The notes: generated by a model from the letters alone, not told the origin. DNA of 64,000 nt from Flavobacteriia bacterium (GCA_016183815.1 JACPDW010000010.1:1-64000); one strand, 5' to 3'. Shown: positions 42,109-52,251, counted from the first letter of the stretch. Numbers and translations: made by a program.

Positions 42109-45100
42109 ATGACAAAGTATATTTCCCTGTTATTCTGCTTGTTATTTTATACTCTAAGTTTTGCTCAAAACCCTGAGCCAGAAATAAAAAGTAAAGCAGA
42201 TAAAGCGTTTAAAAAAGAAGATTTTGTTGAAGCAAGCAAATTATATGCTCAATTATTGACTTTTAATCAAACTGATCCATTTTACAACTATCGATATGGT
42301 ATTTGTTTAATGTACAACTCCAGAAAAAAAAATGAATCCATCAAACATTTAACTTTTGCGTCTAAATCTGAGGGCTTTGACAATGAAGTATTTTTTTATC
42401 TCGGAAAAGCTTATCATTTAGATTATCGTTTTAAAGAAGCAATAAATTATTACAATTTATACAAAACAAAAGCAGGCACAAAAATCAACATGGAGTTGGA
42501 TGTGGATAGAAATATCGTTATGTCTGAAAATGGTATTCGTTTGCTGAGTTCTTCTAATGAAGTAATTGTTCTTGATAAACAAGAAATTGAAATACCAAGT
42601 TTTTTTCGAATCTATGATTTAAAAGACATTGGAGGAAATATTATCGTAACCGCTCAATTTCAATCTAAAATTGATAAAAAAAGAAACCATACTCCTTTAA
42701 TACATTTTCCTTCAAACCCTAAAAGAATCTTTTATTCTAGTTATGGTGAAGAAGAAAACAGTGGAAAAGACATTTATATGCGTCAAAGGTTACCTGATGG
42801 AACGTGGTCTTTACCACAAAAAATACAAGGAAATGTAAATACTCCAAGTGATGAAGATTTTCCTTACCTCTCTCCAAAAGGAAATTATTTGTATTTCAGT
42901 TCAAAAGGGCACAATAGTATGGGTGGATATGATATTTTTAGATCGAGATACAATGCAGAAACAAATGAATTTGAAGCACCTGAAAATTTAGATTTTCCAA
43001 TTTCCTCTCCAGACAATGACCTTTTTTATGTAGTAGATTCTTTAGAAGAAAACGCCAATTTTGCCTCAGCTCGTCAAAGTTTGGACGGAAAAATGCACGT
43101 TTATCAAATTAAAGTAGAAAAAATTCCAATTCAATTTGTGGTTGTTAAATCTTTTTTTAGTTCTACAATTAATCCAAATAACAAAAAAGTCAGTGTTGAA
43201 GTATTAGATTATTCCAACGGAAAAAAGATTGGAACGTTTAATTCAAGTACAAAAGGGGCTGTATTATTAACTTTCCCTAAAGGTGGTAAATATGAATATG
43301 TAGTTTCAGTTGATGGTTCTTCCAAAAGTTTTAGACACTTGATAACTATTCCATTTTTGAAAAATTTCAGGCCGTTAAAACAAAAAATAATTCATGAAAA
43401 CGATGCTAATAATCAAGAGACCGTTACAATTCAAAATTTCTTTGATGAAGATTTAGATGATGAATATGAGGTGATTAGAGAAATAGCCATGATGAGAGGT
43501 GAATTAAATCCAAATTCTGACCAATATGATTTAGATAAAATATCTAAAAAAGCGGACAATAGTGAGATCTATTCCAAATTAGGAATGGCAAAATTAAATG
43601 ACACGGAAGTAATTAAGAGATTAGAAGAATTAGTTGAAACACAAGAAAAAAGAAATGAAGACTTAGAAAAAGTCAAAGAAACTTCACTTTCACAATCAAT
43701 GGAAAATATCAAATCCTTAAATGTATTACAAGAAGATCTAAAAAAAACAGTTTCTATAGCTAACTCAAAAAGTGGTGACGATAGAAGAGAAAGTTTTCAA
43801 AATGCAGGTTTAATAGTAAATGAATTAAATTTTTTAGAGGATTATTCAGAAAGACTGATTAAAACAGCTGATTCACTAAATGAAATCATTGACAAAAATA
43901 AAATTGAAATTTCAAAATATAAAAACATTGTCAATGAATTAGATAAATTGCTCAAATCGGGGGACATGAGTGCCTTCATTTCAAAATTGAATAATGATTT
44001 AAGTTCATTGCAGCAATTGCAAAAGGAGAATCCTGAATTTATTTTACCTTCATTATATACTCAAATCATGGCTCAACATGAAGAAATGAATGCCATTGAA
44101 GAAAAAATATTTGAAATTAAAGCCAAAAATTTTACTTTTCAATCTGAGATAGAAAAATTGAAAATAGAAGAAGAAAATGCTAGCGGAAACAACAAAGCAT
44201 CAATTCAAAAGAAAATTGATGAAAAGAAAAATATCCAAACTACTCTTGACAATGAAATCAAAGCACTTCAATTGAAATTAATCAAATCAAATGATCAATT
44301 ATTAAAACTTGAATCTTCATTGGCTTATTTTCAAGATATTTTAAATTCTACCCCACCTCATTCAGATGTTAACTCAAGTCGAGCAAGCAAAGCTTTAAAA
44401 GAACTTGATAATGATAATACTCGAAATCTGAAAACTTATGTTGAACAACAATTAAAAGAACTAGGTGTTGATATGAGGGCATTATCTTCAGAATCAGAAA
44501 AAAAGAAAATTGAACGATACAATAATCAAAAAAGTTTAGCTCGAAATTTGAATTCTACTAATGAAGATTTATTGGCGGATAATACTACAACTAATAATGA
44601 TACTTCTAATGAATTAGCTCCAACGGAAAATAAACAAAATATAAATTCAAATGAAAATCAAAATAATTCCAATAATAAAAATCACGAAGTTTCGGGAAAA
44701 GCTAATAACAATTTAAACAGCGATTCAAATCAAAAATCTAATTCCGAAAACGGTAAAAACCTTACAGACAAGGATACCAATGAGAAAAAAGAAAGTTCTT
44801 CTTCAAATGAAAAGCCAAATACTGAGTCCAAAAACAATTCAACTGAATTTAATAAAAACAAAGAGAACAAGATTTCTAATGAAAATCAAGCGAATTCCAA
44901 TAATAACAATGAATCTGTAAACTCTAATAACAAATCAAACAACGATTCAAATCAAAAATCCAATGCGGAAAACAACATAAATCAATCAATTAAAAACACA
45001 AATGAGAAAAAAGAAGGGTCTTCTTCAAATTCAAATGAAAATCAAAACACAGAATCTAAAAACAATTCAACTGAAAAGAATAAAAATGAGGACTTAACAA

Positions 45101-48100
45101 AAAATAATAATTCGAATGAAAATTTATCCACACAAAATAATATTTCTAACTCAACAAAATTAAGTTCTGAAATTGATACAAATCTTATAAAAAAAATGAA
45201 TAATCCTCAATTTATTGAAGAAAAACTTAACACAAATGTTGAAAAAGCTTCATTAAACAAAACATTTTTAGATTCAAACCCAAATTTAACCGACGATCAA
45301 AAAGAAAAAGCCAAAATCAGACAAGATAAAAAAATTCTTCTCTCAATTGACAGTGATATTCAAAGATTAAAAATTGTCACTTCAAACAATCCTGATAATC
45401 AAGATGCTAAACAGAGTCTTACTCTTTTGGAAGAAAAGAAAAAGTCATTAGAAAATCAGATCCTTGAGAAAGAAAAAGAGTTAGAAACAAAATTCCCTGA
45501 AATAGCAAAAACCACTGCTTGGAACGAGGAACAATTGATTGAGATGACTAATCCAGATTTAGCGAAAGAAATTGGTACTATAAACAATAACAGAACTTTT
45601 TCAGATTATACAAAATCAAAACTTCTAATTGATAAAAATCAAGAATTACTTAACGAACTTTCTTTAGATAAAGAAGTTTTGAAAAAAGATTTAAGTAAAA
45701 ACTTAAATAACACTGAAGCCAAAAATGAGATAAATATGATGGACGCTCTTCTACGAAACACTGAAAAGAAAAAAGAAGAAAGCGAACGTTTTGTGTCTAA
45801 TTATAAAATTAAAGAAACATTAAAAAATTTAGGTTCTGATGAGGAAAAACTTTTAAATGCTGAATTATTAAAACTAAACCCTGTCGTGCTTAAAGCTCGA
45901 AAAGAGTTGCTTAAAGACAACCTTGCTTTTGCTAGTATGCCAGTGAACTCATTAAATGATATCAACAATCAAACGAGCATCTTATCTGGATATTATAACG
46001 CACTTTCTGATAGAATTTATGAATTAGAGAAAAAACAATCAACAAACAAAAAAGATACTAGTCTTGTTTCAGAAATAAAACTTCTTAATCAAGAATTAGA
46101 AATGACTCGAAAAAAACTCGATGAAAACGAATTGAAATCAGATGAATTGGATAAACAAATGTTAGCTGAAAATTATGTTACACTAAACAATGAAATCAGC
46201 TATTTAAAACAAGAAGACAACGAGTTAAAATTAAAAATCAATGATCCAAATACTCCAAAAAAGGAAAAAAAGGAGTTGATGGAAAAAAGAGCTGAAACTT
46301 TGGGTAAACAAGCAGAAACGTATGAAAAAGTAAATGCTTTACAAACAGTAATTTTAAGCAAATATCCTCCTAATAAAATTAGAAATAAAAAAATGTCTAA
46401 AGAACCCCAAAATATATTGGATTCTTTGGCTTATTCTAGATTCAAATTAAATGAAGCTGAAATTAAAGAAGGACTAGTCGCTTACAAGGAACAAAAAAGT
46501 CCTAGTAAAAAAATTAAAATACTTCCAGAATTAATAGAAAAACAAGAGGAGAACAGTATCATTGCTCAACGATTATTATACAATTCCCAATTGAAAAAAC
46601 ATCTAAGACAAGTTACAAGTTATACTACGGACATGTACGCTTTAGAAAGCAAACAATCCATTCAAAAGTCCGTGATTAAATTAAAAAATGCTAAAGATGA
46701 TGCTGAAAAATCTTTAGAAAAAGAAAAATTAGCTCTAACAAAAGCAAAAAAGAAGAAAAAGGATCTTCATATCAAAAAAATTAGCAACATCAAAAAAGAA
46801 ATAGACAACATCGAACTTATTGAGAAAAATTTAGAATTAGAATTATTAAAAAGAGAAAGTTTTGAAAAAGAAATTAAAAAAGAACTTCCAAAAAAACAAG
46901 TTATCGATATTGCAGATGAAAATAAAATGCGTTCTAATGCTCAATATCAAACGGCAAAAGAGTTGTATATTAAAAAGAAATTAGCTCTCGAAGGTATGAA
47001 ACTTATTTTCGATGAATTAGATGAAGGAAAAAATCGATATAATGTTGCTGTGGTCGATTATGCCAACGATCCTAATAGAAAAAACAAACAATATGCTGGT
47101 CAAACTTTTGAGAATTTAAAAAGCAACTTTAAACAGTTTTCAGAGTTACAAAATAAATACCAAGAAATATCTAAAGAATACTCTTCCAATACTTCTGATT
47201 TTCACGATTTAACAAAACTAGAACAGCTTTTTGAAGAAGATATTGAAAAACAAAAACGTGAAGAGGAATTAAAAAACAAAAACATTGTAATCGAACAAGT
47301 AGATATGTTGGCTTATGAAGAAAAATTATCCTTTGAAAACCAAATACCTAATGAGGGTATGTATTATCAAATTATGATTGATAAATCTGATAAGATGTTA
47401 AATATCAGGCTGATGGATAATTTTTCAGATATCAGAGCAATAATGAAAGAAAATGGAGAAACAGAGTTTTATACATCTTTTGTTAATAGTGCTGTAAATG
47501 CAGAGAAGATGTTGTCTGATGTACAAAAATTGTCTTATATTAATGCAAATATTGTAGCTTACCAAAATGGTAAACAAATTCCATTTGTTGAAGCTAGAAT
47601 GATTTCAGATAATGAATACTATACACAACTTGCTTTAAAAGAAAGTAAAGCACAAAAGGGGAAAAATAAAAAAGGGAAAACTAAAGCAAAAGCTAAAACA
47701 ACTAAAGAGACAAACTATTCTGAAGATATCGTTGTTCAAAATAAAAAAGAAAAAAATAGCAATGATTTCGGAAGTTATAATAGTGCTGAAACAAATTCAA
47801 ATTCGAATCAAAGCTCTATTAATTCACAAAAAAATGAAAAGAAAGAGTTTCAATCTTCTGAAAATTTGACAAACAATTCAGTTAAGAATGAAAATAAAAA
47901 TATAGAGAATACTACAACTAATAATTTGTCAAATAATCCAACAAATACTCAACAAAATTCATCTCAAAAAGACAAAACCAATTCTGAAAAAACCACTGAA
48001 ATCAATAATTCTGATAACAATACAATCTCAAAAGAAAAAAGTTCTACAAATAATGAATCAACTGTTGTTGTGGATAAAAACAAAACTTGGAATGAAGTCA

Positions 48101-48480
48101 ATACAAATTCTAATAATCAGAATAGTTATTCTTCAAATAAATCGACTGACAAATATGAAAATCTAAAAAATGCAGAATCTATCGATAACAAAAAAGGATT
48201 GTATTTCACTGTTCAAATTGGAGCATTTTGGAATAAAAAATACCCTTCAAATTTAGCTGGAATTTCACCTGTTTATTCAAAAAGTTTTGATGGAATGATT
48301 CGATATTCTACTGGAATTTTCCACTCCTTAGAAGAAGCAATTCCTGCCAAACAACAAATGATTGCAAATGGTGTTTTTGATGCATTTGTAACCGCTTATT
48401 ATGATGGAAAACGAATTACTATTGCAGAAGCACAACGATTACTCAGCGAAAAAGGGGCTGGAATTTTGGAAAATAAATAA
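42109..48480 (+). CDS. Giant exported TPR / PD40 / coiled-coil protein with two C-terminal SPOR-like domains (2123 aa)
   Basis: The protein has a signal peptide (SLLFCLLFYTLSFAQN), then a TPR-like region (about 22-130: ADKAFKKEDFVEASKLYAQLL, YRYGICLMY), and a PD40/WD40-like beta-propeller part (about 200-340: GKDIYMRQRLPDGTWSLPQKI, DFPYLSPKGNYLYFSSKGHNSMGGYDIFRS). A beta-sandwich (about 345-415) and long coiled coils (about 450-830 and 1020-1745) follow. An Asn/Ser/Lys-rich segment (845-1020) holds a tandem duplication. The end has a SPOR-like domain at about 1750-1835 (YYQIMIDKSDK..., ANIVAYQNGKQIPFVEAR) and a second at about 2030-2123 (LYFTVQIGAF..., AFVTAYYDGKRITIAEAQ), with a disordered linker between. 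The PD40-plus-TPR front recalls T9SS-associated proteins such as PorE; SPOR domains bind denuded peptidoglycan. A periplasmic scaffold anchored to the cell wall is the likely role (inference). Confidence 0.8.
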   Translation: MTKYISLLFCLLFYTLSFAQNPEPEIKSKADKAFKKEDFVEASKLYAQLLTFNQTDPFYNYRYGICLMYNSRKKNESIKHLTFASKSEGFDNEVFFYLGKAYHLDYRFKEAINYYNLYKTKAGTKINMELDVDRNIVMSENGIRLLSSSNEVIVLDKQEIEIPSFFRIYDLKDIGGNIIVTAQFQSKIDKKRNHTPLIHFPSNPKRIFYSSYGEEENSGKDIYMRQRLPDGTWSLPQKIQGNVNTPSDEDFPYLSPKGNYLYFSSKGHNSMGGYDIFRSRYNAETNEFEAPENLDFPISSPDNDLFYVVDSLEENANFASARQSLDGKMHVYQIKVEKIPIQFVVVKSFFSSTINPNNKKVSVEVLDYSNGKKIGTFNSSTKGAVLLTFPKGGKYEYVVSVDGSSKSFRHLITIPFLKNFRPLKQKIIHENDANNQETVTIQNFFDEDLDDEYEVIREIAMMRGELNPNSDQYDLDKISKKADNSEIYSKLGMAKLNDTEVIKRLEELVETQEKRNEDLEKVKETSLSQSMENIKSLNVLQEDLKKTVSIANSKSGDDRRESFQNAGLIVNELNFLEDYSERLIKTADSLNEIIDKNKIEISKYKNIVNELDKLLKSGDMSAFISKLNNDLSSLQQLQKENPEFILPSLYTQIMAQHEEMNAIEEKIFEIKAKNFTFQSEIEKLKIEEENASGNNKASIQKKIDEKKNIQTTLDNEIKALQLKLIKSNDQLLKLESSLAYFQDILNSTPPHSDVNSSRASKALKELDNDNTRNLKTYVEQQLKELGVDMRALSSESEKKKIERYNNQKSLARNLNSTNEDLLADNTTTNNDTSNELAPTENKQNINSNENQNNSNNKNHEVSGKANNNLNSDSNQKSNSENGKNLTDKDTNEKKESSSSNEKPNTESKNNSTEFNKNKENKISNENQANSNNNNESVNSNNKSNNDSNQKSNAENNINQSIKNTNEKKEGSSSNSNENQNTESKNNSTEKNKNEDLTKNNNSNENLSTQNNISNSTKLSSEIDTNLIKKMNNPQFIEEKLNTNVEKASLNKTFLDSNPNLTDDQKEKAKIRQDKKILLSIDSDIQRLKIVTSNNPDNQDAKQSLTLLEEKKKSLENQILEKEKELETKFPEIAKTTAWNEEQLIEMTNPDLAKEIGTINNNRTFSDYTKSKLLIDKNQELLNELSLDKEVLKKDLSKNLNNTEAKNEINMMDALLRNTEKKKEESERFVSNYKIKETLKNLGSDEEKLLNAELLKLNPVVLKARKELLKDNLAFASMPVNSLNDINNQTSILSGYYNALSDRIYELEKKQSTNKKDTSLVSEIKLLNQELEMTRKKLDENELKSDELDKQMLAENYVTLNNEISYLKQEDNELKLKINDPNTPKKEKKELMEKRAETLGKQAETYEKVNALQTVILSKYPPNKIRNKKMSKEPQNILDSLAYSRFKLNEAEIKEGLVAYKEQKSPSKKIKILPELIEKQEENSIIAQRLLYNSQLKKHLRQVTSYTTDMYALESKQSIQKSVIKLKNAKDDAEKSLEKEKLALTKAKKKKKDLHIKKISNIKKEIDNIELIEKNLELELLKRESFEKEIKKELPKKQVIDIADENKMRSNAQYQTAKELYIKKKLALEGMKLIFDELDEGKNRYNVAVVDYANDPNRKNKQYAGQTFENLKSNFKQFSELQNKYQEISKEYSSNTSDFHDLTKLEQLFEEDIEKQKREEELKNKNIVIEQVDMLAYEEKLSFENQIPNEGMYYQIMIDKSDKMLNIRLMDNFSDIRAIMKENGETEFYTSFVNSAVNAEKMLSDVQKLSYINANIVAYQNGKQIPFVEARMISDNEYYTQLALKESKAQKGKNKKGKTKAKAKTTKETNYSEDIVVQNKKEKNSNDFGSYNSAETNSNSNQSSINSQKNEKKEFQSSENLTNNSVKNENKNIENTTTNNLSNNPTNTQQNSSQKDKTNSEKTTEINNSDNNTISKEKSSTNNESTVVVDKNKTWNEVNTNSNNQNSYSSNKSTDKYENLKNAESIDNKKGLYFTVQIGAFWNKKYPSNLAGISPVYSKSFDGMIRYSTGIFHSLEEAIPAKQQMIANGVFDAFVTAYYDGKRITIAEAQRLLSEKGAGILENK
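44650..45093 (+). repeat. Tandem duplication of about 72-76 codons inside the giant gene
   Basis: Copy 1 (44650-44877) encodes NENQNNSNNK ... SNQKSNSEN ... TNEKKESSSSN ... TESKNNSTE. Copy 2 (44878 to about 45093) encodes NENQANSNNN ... SNQKSNAEN ... TNEKKEGSSSN ... TESKNNSTE. The DNA is also similar, for example GATTCAAATCAAAAATC in both. It lies within the Asn/Ser-rich linker, so copy number may vary between strains. Confidence 0.75.
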
Positions 48481-48496
48481 TATTTTTGTAACTTTG
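48465..48496 (+). promoter_or_regulatory. Promoter for clpS
   Basis: TTTG at 48465-48468, a 20-bp spacer, then TAACTTTG at 48489-48496, an excellent match to the Bacteroidota -33/-7 consensus. It lies inside the end of the giant gene (-33) and just after its stop (-7), and the clpS ATG follows 17 bp after the -7 element. Confidence 0.7.
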
Positions 48497-48513
48497 ATAT
48501 CACTCTTTATAAA

Positions 48514-48786
48514 ATGACAAAAGTAAAAGAACAAATTGAAACTTTAGCTGTTGAACAAGAAACAGAACTCAAAAATCTAATCGTTTATAATGATGATGTA
48601 AACACTTTTGATTTTGTAATCGAATCTTTAATAAAAATTTGTAAACATGAGTTAGAGCAAGCTGAACAGTGTACTTGGATTATTCATTATAACGGTAAAT
48701 GTCAAGTTAAAGAAGGGTCTTTTGATGAGCTTGCCCCAATGTGTTTATCTCTTTTAAACAGAGGGATTACTGCTGAGGTACAATAA
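48514..48786 (+). CDS. clpS: ATP-dependent Clp protease adaptor ClpS
   Basis: This 90-aa cytosolic adaptor brings N-degron proteins to ClpA-type unfoldases. The conserved core is LIVYNDDVNTFDFVIESLIKICKHELEQAEQCTWIIHYNGKCQVKEGSFDELAPMCLSLLNRGITAEV. YNDDVNTF is the N-degron pocket region and the middle helix/histidine region follows. It is slightly shorter than E. coli ClpS but usual for Bacteroidota. It is transcribed from its own promoter 17 bp upstream and followed 70 bp later by the TPR regulator gene. No ClpA or ClpC gene is in the window. Confidence 0.92.
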   Translation: MTKVKEQIETLAVEQETELKNLIVYNDDVNTFDFVIESLIKICKHELEQAEQCTWIIHYNGKCQVKEGSFDELAPMCLSLLNRGITAEVQ

Positions 48787-48856
48787 GTGATGATTAAAAT
48801 ATATTTTCTATTAGGAAAATTTATTCTAACCTCAAATAATTCAATAGATTATACTT

Positions 48857-50566
48857 GTGAATAAGTGTTTGATTTTATTTTGTTTTATTGGAGTTATTTT
48901 TCCAACATTTTGTCAAAATACGACAACAGTAGATTGTTCAACTCTTGAGTCTTCCCCTGCAAATTTGAAATCCATTGAAAAAAAAATCAATGAGGGGTTT
49001 GATTACTTTTCCAAAGGAGAGAAAAAAAAATCTATAGACAATTATTCAATAGCAATTTGTTTAGCTCAAAAAATTAAAAATTCACTATATGAAGCAAAAG
49101 CAGTTGATGGATTAGGCTTGGTTTATGCACAAACTAGTGATTTTTATAAAGCATATATATGTTTTAATAATTCTTTAGACCTTTACAAAAGTGAGAATAA
49201 TATCAAAGGAATTGGCGTAGCTTCAAGTCACTTAGGAAATACTTTAAGGTATTTAGGAAATCACCCAAAAGCATTAAACTACATGTATGATGCACTTAAA
49301 ATTTGCAAACAATTAAATGACCAAGATGGGATTGGTAAAAATTACATCAACATAGCATTAACTTTTCAAGAATTTAAAAATTATGACGCAGCAATTAAAT
49401 ATAACAATTACGCTTTAAATATTTATAAAGAAAAAAAAGATACTTCTCTTATAGGAACAATATACAACAATTTAGGCACAATTTATCAAGATCAAACTCA
49501 GTATAAAAAAGCCTTATATTATTACAAAAAAGCTTTATACTTAGGTGAAAAATGTAATTCCTGCTTTCATATTGGATCAACTATTGGTAACATTGGATTA
49601 ATTCACGTTGAAAATCAAAACTACAAATTAGCATTAGAATTTCAAAATAAGTCTTTGGATTATGCATTAAAAAATGATTATAAAGAAGGTCAAGCAGACG
49701 CCTATTTTAGTCTTGGATCTATTTACCAAAAACAAGACAAAATTAAAGAAGCTTTACTCAATTTTGAAAAGGCGTTCAATTTAGCTGAAAAATACGGTTT
49801 TGAAAAATTATTAATTAATTCATCAAAAAAATTAGCTACAATTTACAACGAAAATAATGATGAACATAATGCATTAAAATTTTTAAAAATAAATTCAGAA
49901 CACAATGAAAAATTAATTATTACTGAAAAAATTCAATTGATAAACGACACTAAAGCAAAATACGAAATCGAACAATACGAAAGTGAAATCCTTGACTTGC
50001 AAAACAAAAAAGAAATCGATTTTTTACAAAAAGCAATTTTAATTTCTACCATTTTTTTAATTTTAATTATTCGAGATAAATAAACTAAAAGAAGAAAACG
50101 CATTAATTGAACAACAAAAACTGAAAAGTGAAATCGAATTTAAAAACACAGAATTGACAAGTTTTGCACTCAATATTGTTCAAAAAAATGAATTTCTCAA
50201 CGAACTGAAATTTGAAGTAAAAAAAATTAGAACCAAATTTGCTTCTGAGAAAACAAAGAACAATTAAATAAACTGGCTGTAAGTATTACTCAAAATTTAT
50301 CTGTAGAAAAAGATTTAAAAGAGTTCACTTCTAAAATCGATTATTTTTCTCAAAACTTCTTTTTTCAACTAACAGAAAAATTCCCCACATTAACTGAAAA
50401 CGAAAAGAAATTATGTTCTCTAATACGATTAAACTTATCTACAAAAGAAATATCTACCTTATTAAATTCTAATCCTAAAACAGTAGAAATGGCAAGGTAT
50501 CGTTTACGAAAAAAGTTAAATCTAGATCCAGAAACCTCGTTAAGTATTTTTTTAAATAGAATTTGA
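48857..50566 (+). pseudogene. TPR-coiled-coil-LuxR regulator gene with two compensating frameshifts
   Basis: The first frame (from GTG at 48857 to TAA at 50083) encodes a signal peptide (LILFCFIGVIFPTFCQ), about six TPRs (for example ALNYMYDALKICKQLNDQDGIGKNYINIALTFQEF), a coiled coil and a membrane helix (AILISTIFLILII). The gene clearly continues in the +1 frame (INKLKEENALIEQQKLKSEIE ..., ending at a stop near 50270). It then returns to the original frame with ITQNLSVEKDLKEFTSKI and a LuxR-type helix-turn-helix (TENEKKLCSLIRLNLSTKEIS, SNPKTVEMARYRLRKKLNL), stopping at 50566. The shifts lie near 50055-50075 and 50235-50260, both in A/T homopolymer runs. The full-length protein would be a Bacteroidota TPR-transmembrane-LuxR regulator of about 570 aa. 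Either the gene is a recent pseudogene or the assembly has two indel errors. Confidence 0.8.
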
Positions 50567-50617
50567 ATTACTTAACAAATTTTAAAAAATCAATGAAAAT
50601 TTACTTTATTATCAATG
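50567..50617. other. Spacer before the MITE-like element
   Basis: Short AT-rich spacer following the stop of the regulator gene. I see nothing functional in it. Confidence 0.4.
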
Positions 50618-50747
50618 TAAGACCGTTGCAAAAGTCTATAATCGAGGCTTTTCAAAAATTTGAATCAGCAGTCTCGATTGTTTGCTTCGGGATGAGGAAT
50701 TTAAATTTTTGGATTAACGATGAGAATTGGATTTTGCAAAGGTCTTA
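50618..50747. mobile_element. MITE-like element, 130 bp, with 16-bp terminal inverted repeats
   Basis: The left end TAAGACCGTTGCAAAA (50618-50633) is the inverse of the right end TTTTGCAAAGGTCTTA (50732-50747) with one mismatch. An inner inverted pair, AATCGAG and CTCGATT, suggests a stable foldback. The element has no transposase; the small ORF 50563-50748 simply reads through it. The GACCTTTGCAAAA end resembles termini of Bacteroidota insertion sequences as I remember them, so it may be mobilised in trans or be the internally deleted remnant of such an element. No clear target duplication beyond two or three bases is seen. Confidence 0.7.
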
Positions 50748-51132
50748 ATATTTGTTTTTAAATAGTTAGTACTATTTAAGTAGATTATAAATTTTAAAAC
50801 AATGTTATAAATATCTTAGTTATCAACCCCTACTTTTTTATTTGCTTTCAAAATATATCACTACAAAATAGTTATTTAAATATTAAATATTCTTTTTTTT
50901 AAGATTTTTAACTCGTTTTTAGTTAGAATTATAAAAATTCAAATGTAGTGTAAACTATTAAGTATAACTATTGATTATCATTTATTTATTAATTTAATTG
51001 TAGTGTTTATATTTAATATATATCAAATATAATAGAGTTCATGTAGGGGTGAATTTATTTGTATTTAGAAAATTTAATGATTAATTTGCAGTGTTGAAAT
51101 TTAATTCAATATTAATTATTAAAAAACAAACT
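50748..51132. other. AT-rich intergenic region upstream of the secreted-protein pair
   Basis: About 385 bp of very AT-rich sequence between the MITE-like element and the gene at 51133. It should contain the promoter of that gene, but no good TTTG-N19-TAnnTTTG match is seen. No RNA gene or strong hairpin is found. Confidence 0.45.
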
Positions 51133-52251
51133 ATGAAAAAGTTACTTTACATTTTTGTATTTATTGCCAGTAATGGATACTTTTTTTCTCAAAACATCGG
51201 TATCAATGCTACAGGAGCTACTCCTGATGCTTCGGCTGGTTTAGATGTGGATTTTACCAATAAAGGTTTGCTTATCCCTCGTGTTGCCTTAACAGGAACA
51301 GGTGATATTGTAACCCTAACAGGAGCTCCTTACATCACCTCTACTTTAGTCTATAATACAGCTACTGCAGGAGCTAGTCCCAACAATGTTACTCCTGGAT
51401 ATTATTATTGGAATGGGGTGAAATGGGTGGCTTTTACTGGACCGAGCAGTAACGATTGGAGTTTGTTAGGTAATGCTGGTACCTCAGCTGCAACAAATTT
51501 CATTGGCACAAACGATGCGGTAGATTGGGTGATGAAAACCAATAATACGGAAAGAGCTCGAATTTTGTCAAATGGTTTAATGGGTATTGGAACTTCTACA
51601 CCTGTTTCTAATGTACATTTAAATGGTAATATGGTTTGGGGCAATGGAACAAACGCCGCCTCAGTTGGAGGTGTTTTGTCTACTGACCAGGGAGGCTGTA
51701 TTCAACTTGGAGGTCTAGACGCTACTGCAAATCCAGTAGCTGGTGGTTCTCCATATTTTGATTGGAAATATGGAAATGGTTTAATCCAAGATTACAATGT
51801 GCGCATAATAAATGATGCCGATGAAAAATTATCGTTTTATACACTTACTTCATTTCCTTATGCTGGCGGAGTACCTTTGATGACTTTAAAACAAAATAAA
51901 GTTGGAATTGGTCTTGCAGCACCAACAGCTGTTTTAGACGTTGCAGGGACTTTTAAATTAGGTACAGCAGGTGATGTTTCAACGGCTTTAAAAAGAGGAA
52001 CATTTACAGTTAATATACCAAGCACAGCAAATGCTACAGCAGGCACTACCACTGCAACGGTTACAGGAGCTGTCGTAGGAGATATTGTCATCGTCCAACC
52101 TCCCTCTACAATGGATAATAAATTTGTTTTAATTGGTTGTACTGTAACAGCTGGTAATACTGTGACTATTTCCTTTCGTAATTTAGATACTGCTGGTGGT
52201 GCAGATGATCCTGTTGCTTGTGATTGGTCTTATATATTAGTTCGTCCTTAA
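51133..52251 (+). CDS. Secreted Gly/Thr/Ala-rich protein, tail-fibre-like
   Basis: The start at the ATG at 51133 gives the signal peptide KKLLYIFVFIASNGYFFSQN; the tracked start at 51091 is a TTG before it. The 372-aa product begins NIGINATGATPDASAGLDVDFTNKGLLIPRV, a motif found in Bacteroidota proteins that resemble phage tail fibres, and contains TPGYYYWNGVKWVAFTG, GLMGIGTSTPVSNVHLNG and KVGIGLAAPTAVLDVAGTFKLG. The latter, of the form GIGT-xP-xLDV-G, is the usual trimeric-fibre repeat. The C-terminus (TFTVNIPSTANATAGTTTATVTGAVVGDI) is a beta-rich head. No T9SS sorting domain is visible. A fibrous surface protein is the likely nature. It is followed 26 bp later by a T9SS-sorted protein gene. 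Confidence 0.65.
   Translation: MKKLLYIFVFIASNGYFFSQNIGINATGATPDASAGLDVDFTNKGLLIPRVALTGTGDIVTLTGAPYITSTLVYNTATAGASPNNVTPGYYYWNGVKWVAFTGPSSNDWSLLGNAGTSAATNFIGTNDAVDWVMKTNNTERARILSNGLMGIGTSTPVSNVHLNGNMVWGNGTNAASVGGVLSTDQGGCIQLGGLDATANPVAGGSPYFDWKYGNGLIQDYNVRIINDADEKLSFYTLTSFPYAGGVPLMTLKQNKVGIGLAAPTAVLDVAGTFKLGTAGDVSTALKRGTFTVNIPSTANATAGTTTATVTGAVVGDIVIVQPPSTMDNKFVLIGCTVTAGNTVTISFRNLDTAGGADDPVACDWSYILVRP

Noticed and set aside
50563-50748. 61-aa ORF across the MITE-like element
   Set aside because: It is an incidental reading frame over the terminal inverted repeats, with no codon or protein features of its own.
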